Shown here in pieces: positions 27,601 to 37,082 of a stretch of DNA of 64,000 nt. The notes below the pieces were generated by a model. That model searched no databases, was not told where the DNA came from, and saw only the letters and a program-made list of their open reading frames with translations. Position 1 is the stretch's first letter, and every line of letters begins with the position of its first letter. Made by a program: the position numbers and the translations under genes. This stretch comes from Lysobacterales bacterium 66-474 (GTDB lineage: Bacteria; Pseudomonadota; Gammaproteobacteria; Xanthomonadales; Rhodanobacteraceae), in assembly GCA_001899805.1 (NCBI GenBank), contig MKWP01000007.1:62001-126000 (forward strand). The letters are read 5' to 3'.

Positions 27601-28174
27601 CCACGCATGGAAGCACGCGGTCGAGTTGACCGGCGCCTGCGTGCGCGACGCGCTGAACGCAGCGCTGCCTTGCGGTGCACGGTTGTGCGACGTCGCGGCC
27701 GGACAACGCAAGGCCGAGATCGAATTCCATCTCTCGCTGCATCCGGCACGCGGCAACGAACTGTACGCGCTGCTGCACGCGCACGGCTACCAGCGGCAGC
27801 GCAGCGGCGTCGCGCCGGAACGGCTGCACGGCCTGCTCACCGGCAAGATCGACCTCACCTTCGCGCACGCCGGCCGCTTCCACATCGTGGACTGGAAAAC
27901 CAACCGTTGTGCGCCGTACGACGGGGACGCCGTGCGCGCGGAGATCGCGGCGCACGACTACGACCTGCAATGGCTGGTCTACACGCTGGCGCTGCACCGC
28001 TGGCTGAAACAGCGCATGGCCGATTACGACTACGACCGCCATGTCGGCGAGGTGTATTACCTGTTCGTGCGCGGCATGGCCGAAGGCCGCGGCATCCACG
28101 TCGATCGCCCGCCACGCGCGCTGGTCGAGGCGATGGATGCGCTGTTCGGTGCGAATGCGCGGGAGGGTGCATGA
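24599..28174 (+). CDS. recB: Exodeoxyribonuclease V beta subunit (helicase-nuclease)
   Basis: The 1191-residue subunit is the 3-to-5 helicase and sole nuclease of RecBCD. Walker A is SAGTGKT (21-27), Walker B VDEFQDTD around D392, and the SF1 motif TISTVHAAKGLEYDVV lies in the second helicase domain. The C-terminal RecB nuclease keeps GKIDLTF with D1085 and VDWKTN with D1098 and K1100. It overlaps both recC and recD by ATGA, so the three subunits are translated in a coupled way. Confidence 0.96.
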   Translation: MSAPRDAMELSLDGIRAVEASAGTGKTFTIATLYLRLILERGLKIDEIVVATFTRAAAAELSGRLRQRLVIADALLPEAEPAVARTDDDGEHRETRKIVTRALESGIALDELQRRAREACLAIDTAFIGTLHGFCHRVLAEFGFETGQALVQPELIDDIHALEGEILRDFWRRGSADAATAGLLADTWKSPEKLAEQACDPRWRGRVVDPPPAARDVEATRLALAALRGEIAAWDAAAIARAEQELHRAIGNGNARNGRTRKLAAIHAAACAATPDAIFVQSARDDCADFAEAELAVKAWFNGPFAGAELDAVTRLGAAIAAIDAAEGSRRDALLHDARAYLETELPRRLAERNLMGHDQAVDRLAGALDDGERGRHAAARIRTRWKAALVDEFQDTDPRQWRVVATLFGADTLVLVGDPKQAIYGFRGGDVFAWLQARAHAEGEPLRLAESWRAGNGLCKAINALFSTPGAFIESGIEHPDVHPAQAVQQRALLRDGQPLPALELWWLDPDKLGRSTRVDAPSKARAHPAIQKACVAWIAGMLRDDAIRLRDKHGEPRKLRPRHIAVLVNSNREAQAMQAALGRAGVPASCNLRASVYASDEAADLALLLDALATPDDPRRARAAQASLLTGGDAATLAESIRDEAQQAALLQTIATWATELQRHGPLPWLHRLLAQASPHLLAAPDGERRVANYLQLAELLQGLHATGFGIGDLATRFARARVEAVDDADAARLRLDTDADAVTISTVHAAKGLEYDVVLVPYAVMGRDPNGKRDDRPPLYWYHDDENAARVAIGDGTGIEVELRAGAEIRAEDVRKFYVAVTRASALCVLPWGPVNLMEYSAAYQLLHVAGRAQPLAADNAGCDAALRELCERADGQARIVRELPTMADALRSPDGTGPTLRARDFTRTGLQRDWQVWSFSRLVRGSPNQAVADPHPGAGDGDASRESGPAGAAFGTAVHAVFEQTDFAVWRGASGLPDSERTLIESSLRDQGVAGGDHAWKHAVELTGACVRDALNAALPCGARLCDVAAGQRKAEIEFHLSLHPARGNELYALLHAHGYQRQRSGVAPERLHGLLTGKIDLTFAHAGRFHIVDWKTNRCAPYDGDAVRAEIAAHDYDLQWLVYTLALHRWLKQRMADYDYDRHVGEVYYLFVRGMAEGRGIHVDRPPRALVEAMDALFGANAREGA

Positions 28175-29967
28175 GCGCGCACCTCGCGGCGTTGCAAAAA
28201 TCCGGACGCCTGCGCCGCGTCGATGCGCGGCTCGGGGAGTGGCTGGCACGCGCGTTTCCCGGCACCTCCGAAGATTCCCTCCTGGCCGCGGCGCTGGCCG
28301 CACGCGCGATCTCGGACGGCCACAGCGCGCTGACGCTGGATCGGGCGCAGGCGTGGCTGGACGGGCTGGCCGAAGGCGCGGCGCCCGCGTTGCCGGAGGT
28401 CGCGGATTGGCGCGCTGCGTTGCAGGCCGCGCCGGCCGTGCATGTGCACGCAGCCGGCGCGGCGACGCCGAACCTGCCGCTGGTGCTGGACGCGCAGGAC
28501 CGCGTGTACCTGCGGCGCTATTTCGAATACGAGCGCCAACTCGCGCGCATGTTGGTTACACGTGCAGCACGCAAAGACACGACAACTCCCTCCCCCCGTT
28601 CACGGGGGCAGTTGTCCGAAGAGCCTGCCCCGGACTTGATCCGGGGACGGAGGGGGGACATACCAGCAAGCAATCCCGCCGGCCCGCCGCTCGATCCCGA
28701 ACAGCAGCGCGCCATCGACGTCGCCCTGTCACGCCGCTTCACGCTGGTCACCGGCGGACCCGGCACCGGCAAAACCCATGTCGTGCTGCGCATGCTCGCG
28801 GCGCTCGCACAACGCGCGCAAACTGGATCGCTGCGGATCGCGCTGGCCGCGCCCACCGGCAAGGCCGCGGCACGTCTCGGCGAATCGCTGCGCGCGCAAC
28901 TCGACAAGCTCGACCTTCCCGAAACCATCACGGCACCGATCCCGCACGACGCGCAAACCGTGCACAGCCTGCTCGGCGTGTCGCCGTGGCGCACGCGGCC
29001 GCGCTTTGACCGTACGTCACCGCTGCCGTTTGACGTGGTGGTGGTGGATGAAGTGTCGATGGTCGACCTGCCGCTGATGGCCAAACTGGTGCAGGCGGTT
29101 CCGGACGATGCCAAGCTGATCCTGCTCGGCGATCCCGACCAATTGTCCGCGGTCGAGGCCGGCAACGTGCTGGGCGCGCTGGTCGAAGCGGCCGGCGACG
29201 GGCCTTTGCGCGATTGCCATGTCGCGCTGACGCGCAGCCATCGTTTCGGCGCCGACTCGGCGCTGGGCGCGCTGGCCGCGGCGATCACCCTCGGTGACGC
29301 CACAGCCGTCGCGCGGGCACTCGACGACAACGCTGCGGTGACGCTGGTCGACGACCCGCGCGCCGCGCAGCTCGTCGACATCGCCGCCGACGCGTATCGG
29401 CCAATCCTGTCCGCGGACGGCCCCGCCGCAGCCTTGCACGCGGCGCGTGGATTCCGCATGCTGACCGCGCTGCGGCATGGTCCTTCCGGGTGCCTCGCAT
29501 TCGATCGTGCGATCGCGCAACGCCTGCAGCGCAACGCGGGCGCGCGCGGCGACGAACACGGGTGGCCGGGGCGGTTGATCCTCGTCACCGCCAATCGCCC
29601 GGAACTGGGTTTGTTCAACGGCGACACCGGCGTCATCTGGCCGGACGCCGACGGTTCGCCGAGGGCATGGTTCGAAGCCGGCGGCGGTACCCCGCGCGCG
29701 CTGCCCGTCGCCGCGTTGCCGCCGCACGAAGGCGCGTTCGCGTTGACGGTGCACAAGGCGCAAGGGTCCGAATTCGAACGCGTCGCGCTGGTGACAGGCC
29801 CGGATTCCGCAGTGTTGACGCGCGAACTGCTGTACACCGGCGTGACCCGTGCGCGCACCGCCGTCACGCTTTATTCCAGTCTCGACACGTTGCGCGCCGG
29901 CATCGAACGGCGCACCCTGCGCATGACCGGCCTCGCCGATCGCCTGCGCGAAGCCGCGGGCACTTGA
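28171..29967 (+). CDS. recD: Exodeoxyribonuclease V alpha subunit (helicase)
   Basis: The 598-residue 5-to-3 SF1 helicase has Walker A GGPGTGK (195-201), APTGKAAARL, Walker B VVDEVSM (291-297), GDPDQLSAVEAG and the C-terminal LTVHKAQGSEF and LLYTGVTRA motifs. All are intact. Residues about 135-166 look unlike RecD: they are translated from a palindromic repeat inserted in frame between the N-terminal domain and the first helicase domain. The gene remains open across it. It starts at ATG 28171, overlapping the recB stop. Confidence 0.95.
   Translation: MSAHLAALQKSGRLRRVDARLGEWLARAFPGTSEDSLLAAALAARAISDGHSALTLDRAQAWLDGLAEGAAPALPEVADWRAALQAAPAVHVHAAGAATPNLPLVLDAQDRVYLRRYFEYERQLARMLVTRAARKDTTTPSPRSRGQLSEEPAPDLIRGRRGDIPASNPAGPPLDPEQQRAIDVALSRRFTLVTGGPGTGKTHVVLRMLAALAQRAQTGSLRIALAAPTGKAAARLGESLRAQLDKLDLPETITAPIPHDAQTVHSLLGVSPWRTRPRFDRTSPLPFDVVVVDEVSMVDLPLMAKLVQAVPDDAKLILLGDPDQLSAVEAGNVLGALVEAAGDGPLRDCHVALTRSHRFGADSALGALAAAITLGDATAVARALDDNAAVTLVDDPRAAQLVDIAADAYRPILSADGPAAALHAARGFRMLTALRHGPSGCLAFDRAIAQRLQRNAGARGDEHGWPGRLILVTANRPELGLFNGDTGVIWPDADGSPRAWFEAGGGTPRALPVAALPPHEGAFALTVHKAQGSEFERVALVTGPDSAVLTRELLYTGVTRARTAVTLYSSLDTLRAGIERRTLRMTGLADRLREAAGT
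28587..28660. repeat. Palindromic repeat family A (copy 4) inserted in frame in recD
   Basis: CTCCCTCCCCCCGT and ACGGGGGCAG, then GTCCGAAGAG and GGAGGGGGG, follow the family A plan. A second palindrome, CCCCGGACTTGATCCGGGG, nested inside, matches part of family B at 40000. The length keeps the recD frame, adding about 30 residues rich in Pro, Arg and Gly. Confidence 0.8.
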
Positions 29968-29991
29968 GCGGCGCGCCGCGGTCCCAATCCC

Positions 29992-32900
29992 ATGCCCATG
30001 CAGACCTTCCATCCCGCCGTTGCCGCCTGGTTCGGGTCGGCGTTTGCCGCGCCGACGCCCGCGCAGCGCGAAGCGTGGCCGGCGATCCGGCGCGGCGAGA
30101 ACGTGTTGATCGCGGCGCCGACCGGCTCGGGCAAGACGCTGGCGGCCTTCCTCGCCGCGATCGACGAACTGGTGCAGCAAGGCGTGGCGGGAACGCTCGC
30201 CGATGAAACCTCCGTCGTCTATGTGTCGCCGCTGAAGGCTCTGTCCAACGACGTGCGCATCAATCTCGAGGTGCCGTTGGAAGGCATCCGCGCGCAGCTC
30301 GAGCGCATGGGGTTGCCGGAATGCGAAATCCGCACCGCAGTACGCACCGGCGACACCCCGCAGGCCGAACGCAATGCGATGCGCAAGCGGCCGCCGCACA
30401 TCGTGGTGACCACGCCCGAATCACTGTACATCCTGCTGGGTTCGGAATCCGGCCGGCGCACGCTGCAGACCACGCGCACGGTGATCGTCGATGAAATCCA
30501 CGCGCTGGTATCGAGCAAGCGCGGCAGTCATTTGGCGCTGACGCTGGAACGGCTGGACGCGTTGTGCGGGCGCCGCTGCACGCGCATCGGATTGTCGGCG
30601 ACGCAGAAACCCATCGAAGAAGTCGCGCGGTTTCTTGTGGGAGCGCATTCGCAATCCGGCCCCCATCCCAACCTTCCCCCGCAAGCGGGGGAAGGAGCGA
30701 CATCGCGCGAGATTTCCCTTCCCCCGTTTACGGGGGAAGGTGCCCGAAGGGCGGAAGGGGGTACTTGCACCATCATCGACGCTGGCCACCAGCGCGCGCG
30801 CGACCTCGGCATCGAATTGACCAACGTCCCACTGCAACCGGTGATGAGCAATGATGCATGGGGTTTGGTGTACAACCGTCTGGCCGAGTTGATCGAACAA
30901 CACCGCACCACCCTGATCTTCGCCAACACCCGCCGCACGGTCGAACGTGCGACGCGGCATCTCGCCGAACGGCTGGGCAAGGACGCGGTGGCCGCGCACC
31001 ACGGCAGTCTGTCGAAGGAAAAGCGTCTCGACGCCGAGCAACGCCTGAAAGCCGGCACCCTGCGTGCGCTGGTCGCCACGGCCTCGCTGGAGCTCGGCAT
31101 CGATATCGGGGAAGTCGAGCTGGTCTGCCAGCTTGCGTCGCCGCGTTCCATCGCAGCCTTCCTCCAGCGCGCCGGTCGAGCGGGCCATGCGGTGGACGGC
31201 ATCTCCAAGGCGCGGCTGTTTCCGACTTCGCGCGACGACCTGGTCGAATGCGCGGCGTTGCTGGATGCGGTGCGCCGCGGCGAACTCGACACGCTGCGCA
31301 TGCCGCCCGCACCGCTGGACGTGCTGGCGCAACAGATCGTGGCGGAAGTCGCCTGCGGCGAACGCGGCGAGGCGGAACTGTTCGGGATGTTCCAACGCGC
31401 GTATCCGTATCGCAGGCTCACGCGCGAGACGTTCATCGAGGTACTGCGGATGCTGGCCGAAGGCTACAGCACCAGGCGCGGCACCCGCGCTGCGTACCTG
31501 CACCGCGATGCGGTCAACGGCAAGCTGCGCGCACGGCGCGGCGCGCGCCTGACCGCAATCACTTCAGGCGGCGCGATCCCCGATACCGCCGATTACGACG
31601 TGGTGCTGGAACCGCAATCGTTGCGCATCGGTAGCGTGCACGAGGATTTTGCGGTCGAGTCGATCGCAGGCGACATTTTCCAGCTCGGCAACCAGTCGTA
31701 CCGCATCCTTCGCGTGGAACGCGGCCGCGTGCGCGTGGAAGACGCGCAGGGCGCGCCGCCATCGATTCCATTCTGGCTGGGCGAGGCGCCGGGGCGCAGC
31801 GACGAGCTTTCGGTTGCGGTGGCAAGGTTGCGCGAGGAAATTGCAGCGCGCCTCGATTTCCCCTCTCCCTCCGGGAGAGGGTGCCCTGAAAGGGCGGGTG
31901 AGGGTTCGGCCCAGGGCGAAAGAGCGATTCCTCTCGAACCCTCACCCCCAACCCCTCTCCCGGAGGGAGAGGGGAGTAGAGCAGCACTTGCCTGGCTTCA
32001 CGACGAAGTCGGCCTCGACGATGCCGCCGCACGACAACTGGTCGATTACCTGGCCGCCGCGAAAACCGAACTCGGCCTGCTGCCGACGCAAGCGACGCTG
32101 GCGATGGAACGTTTCTTCGACGAATCCGGCGGCATGCAGTTGATCATCCACTCGCCGTTCGGCAGCCGACTGAATCGGGCGTGGGGCTTGGCATTGCGCA
32201 AGCGTTTCTGCCGCAGCTTCAATTTCGAATTGCAGGCGGCGGCGACGGAAGACGCGATCGTGTTGTCGCTTTCGACCAGCCACAGTTTTCCGCTGGACGA
32301 AGTCGCGCGCTACCTGCACTCCAATTCCGTGCACGACGTGCTGACCCAGGCGCTGCTGGACGCGCCGATGTTCGCGCTGCGCTTCCGCTGGAACGCCGGC
32401 GCCGCACTGGCGTTGCCGCGCTTCGCGGGCGGCGCCAAGGTGCCGCCGCAGATCCAGCGCATGAAGTCGGAAGACCTGCTGGCCACGGTGTTTCCCGACC
32501 AGGTCGCCTGCCTCGAAAACATCGTGGGCGAACGCAAGATTCCCGATCATCCGCTGGTCGCGCAGACGCTGCAGGACTGCCTGTTCGATGCGATGGACCT
32601 GGAAGGTTTGATCGCGTTGCTGAAGAAACTCGAAAACGGTGAAGCAAGCATCGTGGCGCGCGACCTGACCGCGCCATCGCAACTCGCGGCCGAAATCCTG
32701 GGCGCGCGGCCGTATGCGTTCCTCGACGGCGCGCCGCTGGAAGAGCGCCGCACCCAGGCCGTGTCGTCGCGTGGTTTCGTCGATGCGCAAAGCGCGGAAG
32801 ACCTGGGCAAGCTCGACGCCGACGCGATTGCCGCCGTGCGCGAGGAAGCCTGGCCCGCGCCGCGCGACGCCGACGAGATGCACGAGGCGTTGCTGGCGTT

Positions 32901-34779
32901 GGGGGCGGTCAACGATTGGGAGCTTGCGCATGATGAAGCGTGGCAACTTTGGCTCGGTGAGCTTTCGACCACAAAGCGCGCAACCCAAGCGATTCTCCCC
33001 TCTCCCTCCGGGAGAGGGGCAGGGGTGAGGGTTCGGGTCCATGACGAATCTCTATGCAAACCCGGACCCTCACCCGCCGCTTCGCGGCACCCTCTCCCGG
33101 AGGGAGAGGGATTCAAGCTGTGGGTCGCTGCCGAATCGCTGCCGATGTGGCAGGCGGTCCATCCGGATGCCACTTTGCAGCCTGCGATCGAAGCGCCCGC
33201 CGAATTCGCTGCGAAGGCATGGACGCGCGAAGACGCGCTGGTGGAACTGTTGCGTGCGCGGCTGGCTTGCGTTGGCCCGATCCGCGCGACCGAATTGGCG
33301 CGCACGTTCGGCGTTCCGGACAGCGACACCGCGATCGCGCTGGCCGCGCTGGAACGCGAAGGCACCGCGATGCGCGGCCGTTTCACGCCGGGTGCGAACG
33401 AAGAGGAATGGTGCGACCGCCATTTGCTGGCGCGGATCCATCGCCGCACGCTGCAGCGCCTGCGCCGCGAAATCGAGCCGGTGGCGCCGCGCGATTTCCT
33501 GCGCTTCCTCCTCGACTGGCAGCATGTGTCGCCGGAAGCGCGCTTGCGCGGCCCCGATGCATTGGCCGCGGTGCTGGTGCAACTGGAAGGCTTCGAGGCA
33601 CCGGCCGGCGCGTGGGAATCGCAACTGTTGCCCGCGCGCGTCGCGGGTTACGACATCGCCTGGTTGGACGCCTTGTGCGGCGCGGGCCGGATCGCGTGGA
33701 CACGTTTGCGTGCCTCCACGGGCGGTGCCCACGCCTCGCCGGTGCGCGCATCGCCGATCGTGTTGTTGCCGCGCAAGCAGTTGTCGGCGTGGAACACGGT
33801 CGGCGCGCAAGCGGGCACCGAATCACCGGCGCTGTCATCGCGCGCGCAGGCTGTCGTGGAATTCCTCGCGCAACACGGCGCGTCGTTCTTCGGCGAAATC
33901 GCCGACGGCACACGCTTGCTGAAAGTGGAACTCGAGGACGCGCTGGGCGAACTGGTCGGCGCCGGCATGATCGGCGCGGACAGCTTCGCCGGGCTGCGGG
34001 CGTTGTTGCAACCGGCTTCGAAACGCAAACATCCGCGCCAGCGACGCCTCGCGCGGCACCTGTTGAACGGCATCGAGGATGCGGGGCGGTGGAGTTTGAT
34101 CCGGCGCTCGACGCAGGGTTTCCCCCACCCAGCGCTACGCGCTCGGCGCTTCGCGCCGCCTCCCCCGCATGCGGGGGAGGGAGACGAGCGCACAGCGCGA
34201 GTGGGAGGGGGCAACCATGTCCCCCCGCATGCGGGGGAGGGAGACGAGCGCACAGCGCGAGTGGGAGGGGGTAGTCATGCCCCCCCGCATGCGGAGGAGG
34301 GAGAAAATCTCGAACTCATCGCGCGCGTGCTGCTGCGCCGCTGGGGCGTGGTGTTCTGGAAGCTGCTGCAGCGCGAAGCGGCGTGGCTGCCGCCTTGGCG
34401 TGAACTGCGCCGCGTGTACCAGCGCCTGGAAGCGCGCGGCGAAATCCGCGGCGGTCGATTCGTCGAAGGCATGGTGGGCGAACAGTTCGCACTGCCCGAA
34501 GCCGTCGAGGCGCTGCGCCGCGTGCGCAAGCGCGCACACGATGGCGCGCTCATCGCAATCAGCGGTGCCGACCCCTTGAACCTTGTCGGCGGCGTGTTGC
34601 CGGGCGCGAGAGTGCCGGCGTTGGCGACCTCGCGCATCGTGTACCGCGATGGCTTGCCTGTCGCCGTGCAGGTCGCGGGCGAAGTATCGCTGCTGGAAGA
34701 TTTGCCGCCCGCCGACGAACATGCCGCGCGGGCGTGTCTTCGCGCCACCGCATCTTCCCCACCGCGCGCGACCGCGTAG
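29992..34779 (+). CDS. lhr: Large ATP-dependent helicase Lhr
   Basis: The 1595-residue protein is a full-length Lhr (Lhr-core plus Lhr-CTD), a 3-to-5 SF2 helicase in DNA repair. Walker A is APTGSGKT (42-49), DEIH lies at 167-170, with [22 protein letters not shown] and [12 protein letters not shown] in the second RecA domain. The winged helix and Lhr barrel follow, and the CTD continues to the end. It is longer than usual because four repeat-derived segments are inserted at about 227-259, 624-661, 1002-1040 and 1378-1437, each in a linker and each in frame. The start may also be M3. It follows recD by 24 bp and may be co-transcribed. Confidence 0.93.
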   Translation: MPMQTFHPAVAAWFGSAFAAPTPAQREAWPAIRRGENVLIAAPTGSGKTLAAFLAAIDELVQQGVAGTLADETSVVYVSPLKALSNDVRINLEVPLEGIRAQLERMGLPECEIRTAVRTGDTPQAERNAMRKRPPHIVVTTPESLYILLGSESGRRTLQTTRTVIVDEIHALVSSKRGSHLALTLERLDALCGRRCTRIGLSATQKPIEEVARFLVGAHSQSGPHPNLPPQAGEGATSREISLPPFTGEGARRAEGGTCTIIDAGHQRARDLGIELTNVPLQPVMSNDAWGLVYNRLAELIEQHRTTLIFANTRRTVERATRHLAERLGKDAVAAHHGSLSKEKRLDAEQRLKAGTLRALVATASLELGIDIGEVELVCQLASPRSIAAFLQRAGRAGHAVDGISKARLFPTSRDDLVECAALLDAVRRGELDTLRMPPAPLDVLAQQIVAEVACGERGEAELFGMFQRAYPYRRLTRETFIEVLRMLAEGYSTRRGTRAAYLHRDAVNGKLRARRGARLTAITSGGAIPDTADYDVVLEPQSLRIGSVHEDFAVESIAGDIFQLGNQSYRILRVERGRVRVEDAQGAPPSIPFWLGEAPGRSDELSVAVARLREEIAARLDFPSPSGRGCPERAGEGSAQGERAIPLEPSPPTPLPEGEGSRAALAWLHDEVGLDDAAARQLVDYLAAAKTELGLLPTQATLAMERFFDESGGMQLIIHSPFGSRLNRAWGLALRKRFCRSFNFELQAAATEDAIVLSLSTSHSFPLDEVARYLHSNSVHDVLTQALLDAPMFALRFRWNAGAALALPRFAGGAKVPPQIQRMKSEDLLATVFPDQVACLENIVGERKIPDHPLVAQTLQDCLFDAMDLEGLIALLKKLENGEASIVARDLTAPSQLAAEILGARPYAFLDGAPLEERRTQAVSSRGFVDAQSAEDLGKLDADAIAAVREEAWPAPRDADEMHEALLALGAVNDWELAHDEAWQLWLGELSTTKRATQAILPSPSGRGAGVRVRVHDESLCKPGPSPAASRHPLPEGEGFKLWVAAESLPMWQAVHPDATLQPAIEAPAEFAAKAWTREDALVELLRARLACVGPIRATELARTFGVPDSDTAIALAALEREGTAMRGRFTPGANEEEWCDRHLLARIHRRTLQRLRREIEPVAPRDFLRFLLDWQHVSPEARLRGPDALAAVLVQLEGFEAPAGAWESQLLPARVAGYDIAWLDALCGAGRIAWTRLRASTGGAHASPVRASPIVLLPRKQLSAWNTVGAQAGTESPALSSRAQAVVEFLAQHGASFFGEIADGTRLLKVELEDALGELVGAGMIGADSFAGLRALLQPASKRKHPRQRRLARHLLNGIEDAGRWSLIRRSTQGFPHPALRARRFAPPPPHAGEGDERTARVGGGNHVPPHAGEGDERTARVGGGSHAPPHAEEGENLELIARVLLRRWGVVFWKLLQREAAWLPPWRELRRVYQRLEARGEIRGGRFVEGMVGEQFALPEAVEALRRVRKRAHDGALIAISGADPLNLVGGVLPGARVPALATSRIVYRDGLPVAVQVAGEVSLLEDLPPADEHAARACLRATASSPPRATA
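30671..30766. repeat. Palindromic repeat family A (copy 5) inserted in frame in lhr
   Basis: Two hairpins, CCTTCCCCC with GGGGGAAGG at 30672-30695 and again at 30717-30740, plus GGTGCCCGAAGGGCGGA. Translation gives [10 protein letters not shown] and [15 protein letters not shown] at residues 227-259, between the two RecA domains. Confidence 0.85.
31861..31974. repeat. Palindromic repeat family A (copy 6) inserted in frame in lhr
   Basis: CCCTCTCCC-TCC-GGGAGAGGG at 31861-31881 faces CCCCTCTCCC with GGGAGAGGGG at 31952-31974; between them GGGTGAGGGTTCG mirrors CGAACCCTCACCC. Translation includes [15 protein letters not shown] and [10 protein letters not shown]. Confidence 0.88.
32997..33110. 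repeat. Palindromic repeat family A (copy 7) inserted in frame in lhr
   Basis: CCCCTCTCCC with GGGAGAGGGG at the left end faces CCCTCTCCC with GGGAGAGGG at the right; inner GGGTGAGGGTTCGGGT mirrors ACCCGGACCCTCACCC with small changes. Translation includes [14 protein letters not shown] and HPLPEGEG, followed directly by normal Lhr sequence. Confidence 0.88.
34123..34300. repeat. Repeat-derived insertion in lhr with a 60-bp tandem repeat (copy 8)
   Basis: A palindrome CCCCCGCATGCGGGGG followed by AGGGAGACGAGCGCACAGCG recurs with an exact 60-bp period at about 34162, 34222 and, partly and diverged, 34282. It encodes a 20-residue unit with core [17 protein letters not shown] in two full and one partial copies. 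The frame is kept. Confidence 0.85.
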
Positions 34780-34813
34780 CCCGATATTTGTTTCCGAAGC
34801 TGCCAATACACTC

Positions 34814-34926
34814 GTCATTCCGGGGCCGGCTGTGGCTCCACCACAGACGGAATCCGGAATCGGTTTCGGGACCAGCGGCGATCCGACCGATTCCGGGTTC
34901 GACCCTGCGGGCCGCCCCGGAATGAC
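34814..34926. repeat. Palindromic repeat family B (copy 1)
   Basis: Ends GTCATTCCGGGGC and GCCCCGGAATGAC are inverted. Inside are GATTCCGG-type half sites. It fills the gap between the convergent lhr and M61 peptidase genes and could end both transcripts. Confidence 0.8.
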
Positions 34927-34967
34927 GATCATTTGTGGAGCCAAGCCACATCGAACCGGGAATGGAA

Positions 34968-36911
34968 TTACTTCGCCTTGATGATCTGCGAAAGGCAATC
35001 CGGCGTGCCCTTGATCCGTTCCAGGTGCGGGTATTGCAGGCCGCCGTGGTAATCCACCGGCACCGTCCGATATTTGTCCTGGTACTTCAGCAGCAACTCG
35101 ATCGGCGCCTTGCCGTCCTTGGCGGCTTTCACCGCATCCTTCAACACGTCGGAACTGTAAGCCTGCCCGTCCACCGCCACCAGCGTTTCGCCGGAACCGA
35201 TGCCGGCCTTGAAGGCCGGTCCGTTCCAGCGCACGTCGCCGATCTTGCCTTCCTTGCCGATCGACAGGCCGATCCCGAACGCCGCACCGACGTCGCCGTG
35301 GTAACGTTTGGAGCGCAGCTTCTCGAAGTCGTTGGGCTGGTCGGTGTAGACCAGTTTCCAGCCGGTGTCCTCGATGCCGCTGGCCAGCGGTGGATTGGGC
35401 TCGTCGAGGTAGCGGTGCAGGAATCCCGCCCAGTCGTATTTCGTGACCGCATTGAGCGCATTCACGACGTCGTCGTACGTGTAGGTTTTGGTGACGAAGC
35501 TGCCGTCGTCCACGCCGAAGAAGTTTTCCGCGAAGGTATCCAGCGATTGTCTGCCATGGGTGAGCGCGCGGATTTTCGCATCCGCCGCCAGCCACATCAT
35601 CTGGCCGGCGCTGTAGTACTCCTCGCTCATCTGCCAGCTGCTGTACGGCAGCGGCGCGCGCTGTGCGATGGTGGGATCGTTGGTGGTGTCCTCCAGCGTG
35701 CGCCACTCGAAACCGGGTCGGTTGCGGTCGTAGTCGGCGGCGACGAACGCGATCGCCTGGCGGAACTGGTCCGGGGTCCACAACCCGGAGCGCGCGGCCA
35801 GCACGTAGCCCCAGTACTGGGTGCCGCCTTCGTACACCCACAACAGCGAATCGCCCATCGGCACGTTGAAGTTCGGCGTCCAGAGATCCGCCGGCCGCCG
35901 GAACTTGCCGTTCCACGAGTGCGTGTACTCGTGCGCCAGCAGGCCGCCGATGGTCGGCCAGTTGTCCTCCCACTTGGTGAAGAAATCGGCGCGCGTACCG
36001 TCCTCGCTGGACTGGTGGTGCTCCAGCCCCTTGCCGCTCAACCGGTCCGACACGGAGAACAGGAAATCGTAGTGGTCGTAGTGGTGCGACTCGAACAGCT
36101 TGTGCGCCTGAGCGACGACGTTGCGCAGGCCCTGCAACTGTCGTGGCGTGATTTCGAGATCACCGGGTGCGTCGGCGAAGATGTCCATGTGCACCGGCGC
36201 CTTGGCACCGGGCGCAAGATCGAGACGCTTGAAATGGCGCCCGGCATACATCGGCGAATCAACCAGCGTGTTGTAGGTCGTCGGCTTGAACGTGGTGGTG
36301 TCGCCCGACTGCGAGGCCTTCTCCAAGGCAGTACCGGATTGCCAGCCCGCGGGCAGCGTCACGCTGGGCTGGTAAGTGATGTCGCGGGAGTAGTGGCCAG
36401 CCGGATACAGCGAGACCTTGCTCCACACCAGGTCCAGCATGTCGCCGGTCATTTCGACCGGACCTTCGTCGCGATCGCGCGCCGACAGGTACTGGAACTT
36501 CACGTCGATGCTGGCCACGCCTTGCGGCACGTCGACCTTGAACGCATACACGTCGTACTTGTCGCGCGTCCAGGTCAGCGGCTTGCCGTTCGCCGTGACC
36601 ACGAGGCCAGCCAGCTTGTCGATCGGGCCGGTCGGCGAATGGTTGCCCGGAATCCATTTCGGATACAGCAGGGTCAGCTCGCCCGCTTGAACCGGAACGG
36701 TTTCGTGCACGCGGAAGATGCCTTGCTGCGTATCGCTGGCGTCGACGTGGATCTTGATGGTGCCAACGTAAGGCGTGTCCTGCGGCGGCGGCACGTGCGC
36801 ATCGGCGGCATCGGCGAGGGCCGTGCCGGCAACCGATGCAGCCAGCAATGCAACACCCGTCACCGCGGCGATGCGCAGGAAACGTGGGCGGAATGCGCGT
36901 GATTTTGACAT
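34968..36911 (-). CDS. M61-family metallopeptidase, exported (paralogue 1)
   Basis: The 647-residue protein belongs to the glycyl aminopeptidase (M61) family. A signal peptide is clear: basic MSKSRAFRPRF, hydrophobic IAAVTGVALLAASVAGTALA, cleavage near ADA. The zinc site is HEYTH at 327-331 with the downstream glutamate E361 in VYEGGTQYW. A C-terminal PDZ domain (GIGLSIGKEGKIGDVRWNGPAFKAGI) closes the protein. It should act in the periplasm on peptides. AGGAG lies eight bases before ATG 36911. A close paralogue lies directly upstream in the same direction. Confidence 0.9.
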   Translation of the reverse strand: MSKSRAFRPRFLRIAAVTGVALLAASVAGTALADAADAHVPPPQDTPYVGTIKIHVDASDTQQGIFRVHETVPVQAGELTLLYPKWIPGNHSPTGPIDKLAGLVVTANGKPLTWTRDKYDVYAFKVDVPQGVASIDVKFQYLSARDRDEGPVEMTGDMLDLVWSKVSLYPAGHYSRDITYQPSVTLPAGWQSGTALEKASQSGDTTTFKPTTYNTLVDSPMYAGRHFKRLDLAPGAKAPVHMDIFADAPGDLEITPRQLQGLRNVVAQAHKLFESHHYDHYDFLFSVSDRLSGKGLEHHQSSEDGTRADFFTKWEDNWPTIGGLLAHEYTHSWNGKFRRPADLWTPNFNVPMGDSLLWVYEGGTQYWGYVLAARSGLWTPDQFRQAIAFVAADYDRNRPGFEWRTLEDTTNDPTIAQRAPLPYSSWQMSEEYYSAGQMMWLAADAKIRALTHGRQSLDTFAENFFGVDDGSFVTKTYTYDDVVNALNAVTKYDWAGFLHRYLDEPNPPLASGIEDTGWKLVYTDQPNDFEKLRSKRYHGDVGAAFGIGLSIGKEGKIGDVRWNGPAFKAGIGSGETLVAVDGQAYSSDVLKDAVKAAKDGKAPIELLLKYQDKYRTVPVDYHGGLQYPHLERIKGTPDCLSQIIKAK

Positions 36912-36955
36912 TCGAGTGCTCCTGCAGGAACCAGAGATCGTCCACGTTCCAAACA

Positions 36956-37033
36956 CCGTTCGCCCTGAGGTATCGAAGGGTGAACGGTCGTCAGCGTGCA
37001 ACCGCTCATGGTTCGATACCTCACCACGAACGG
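36956..37033. repeat. Palindromic repeat family C
   Basis: CCGTTCGCCCT with AGGGTGAACGG forms one hairpin, and a second half reads CCGCTCATGGT to ACCACGAACGG. GAGGTATCGA and TCGATACCTC pair the two halves. It lies between the tandem peptidase genes. Confidence 0.75.
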
Positions 37034-37082
37034 CTGATTTCAAACCCGGGCATGACCGTGAACGCACACGGCTGTCGCTCGC

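Noticed and set aside
34162-34300. Tandem 60-bp units as a CRISPR array
   Set aside because: There are no variable spacers; the units are contiguous and in frame within lhr.
36956-37033. TTCGATACCTC as a tRNA T-arm
   Set aside because: No acceptor stem, anticodon arm or CCA; the segment is half of an inverted repeat.
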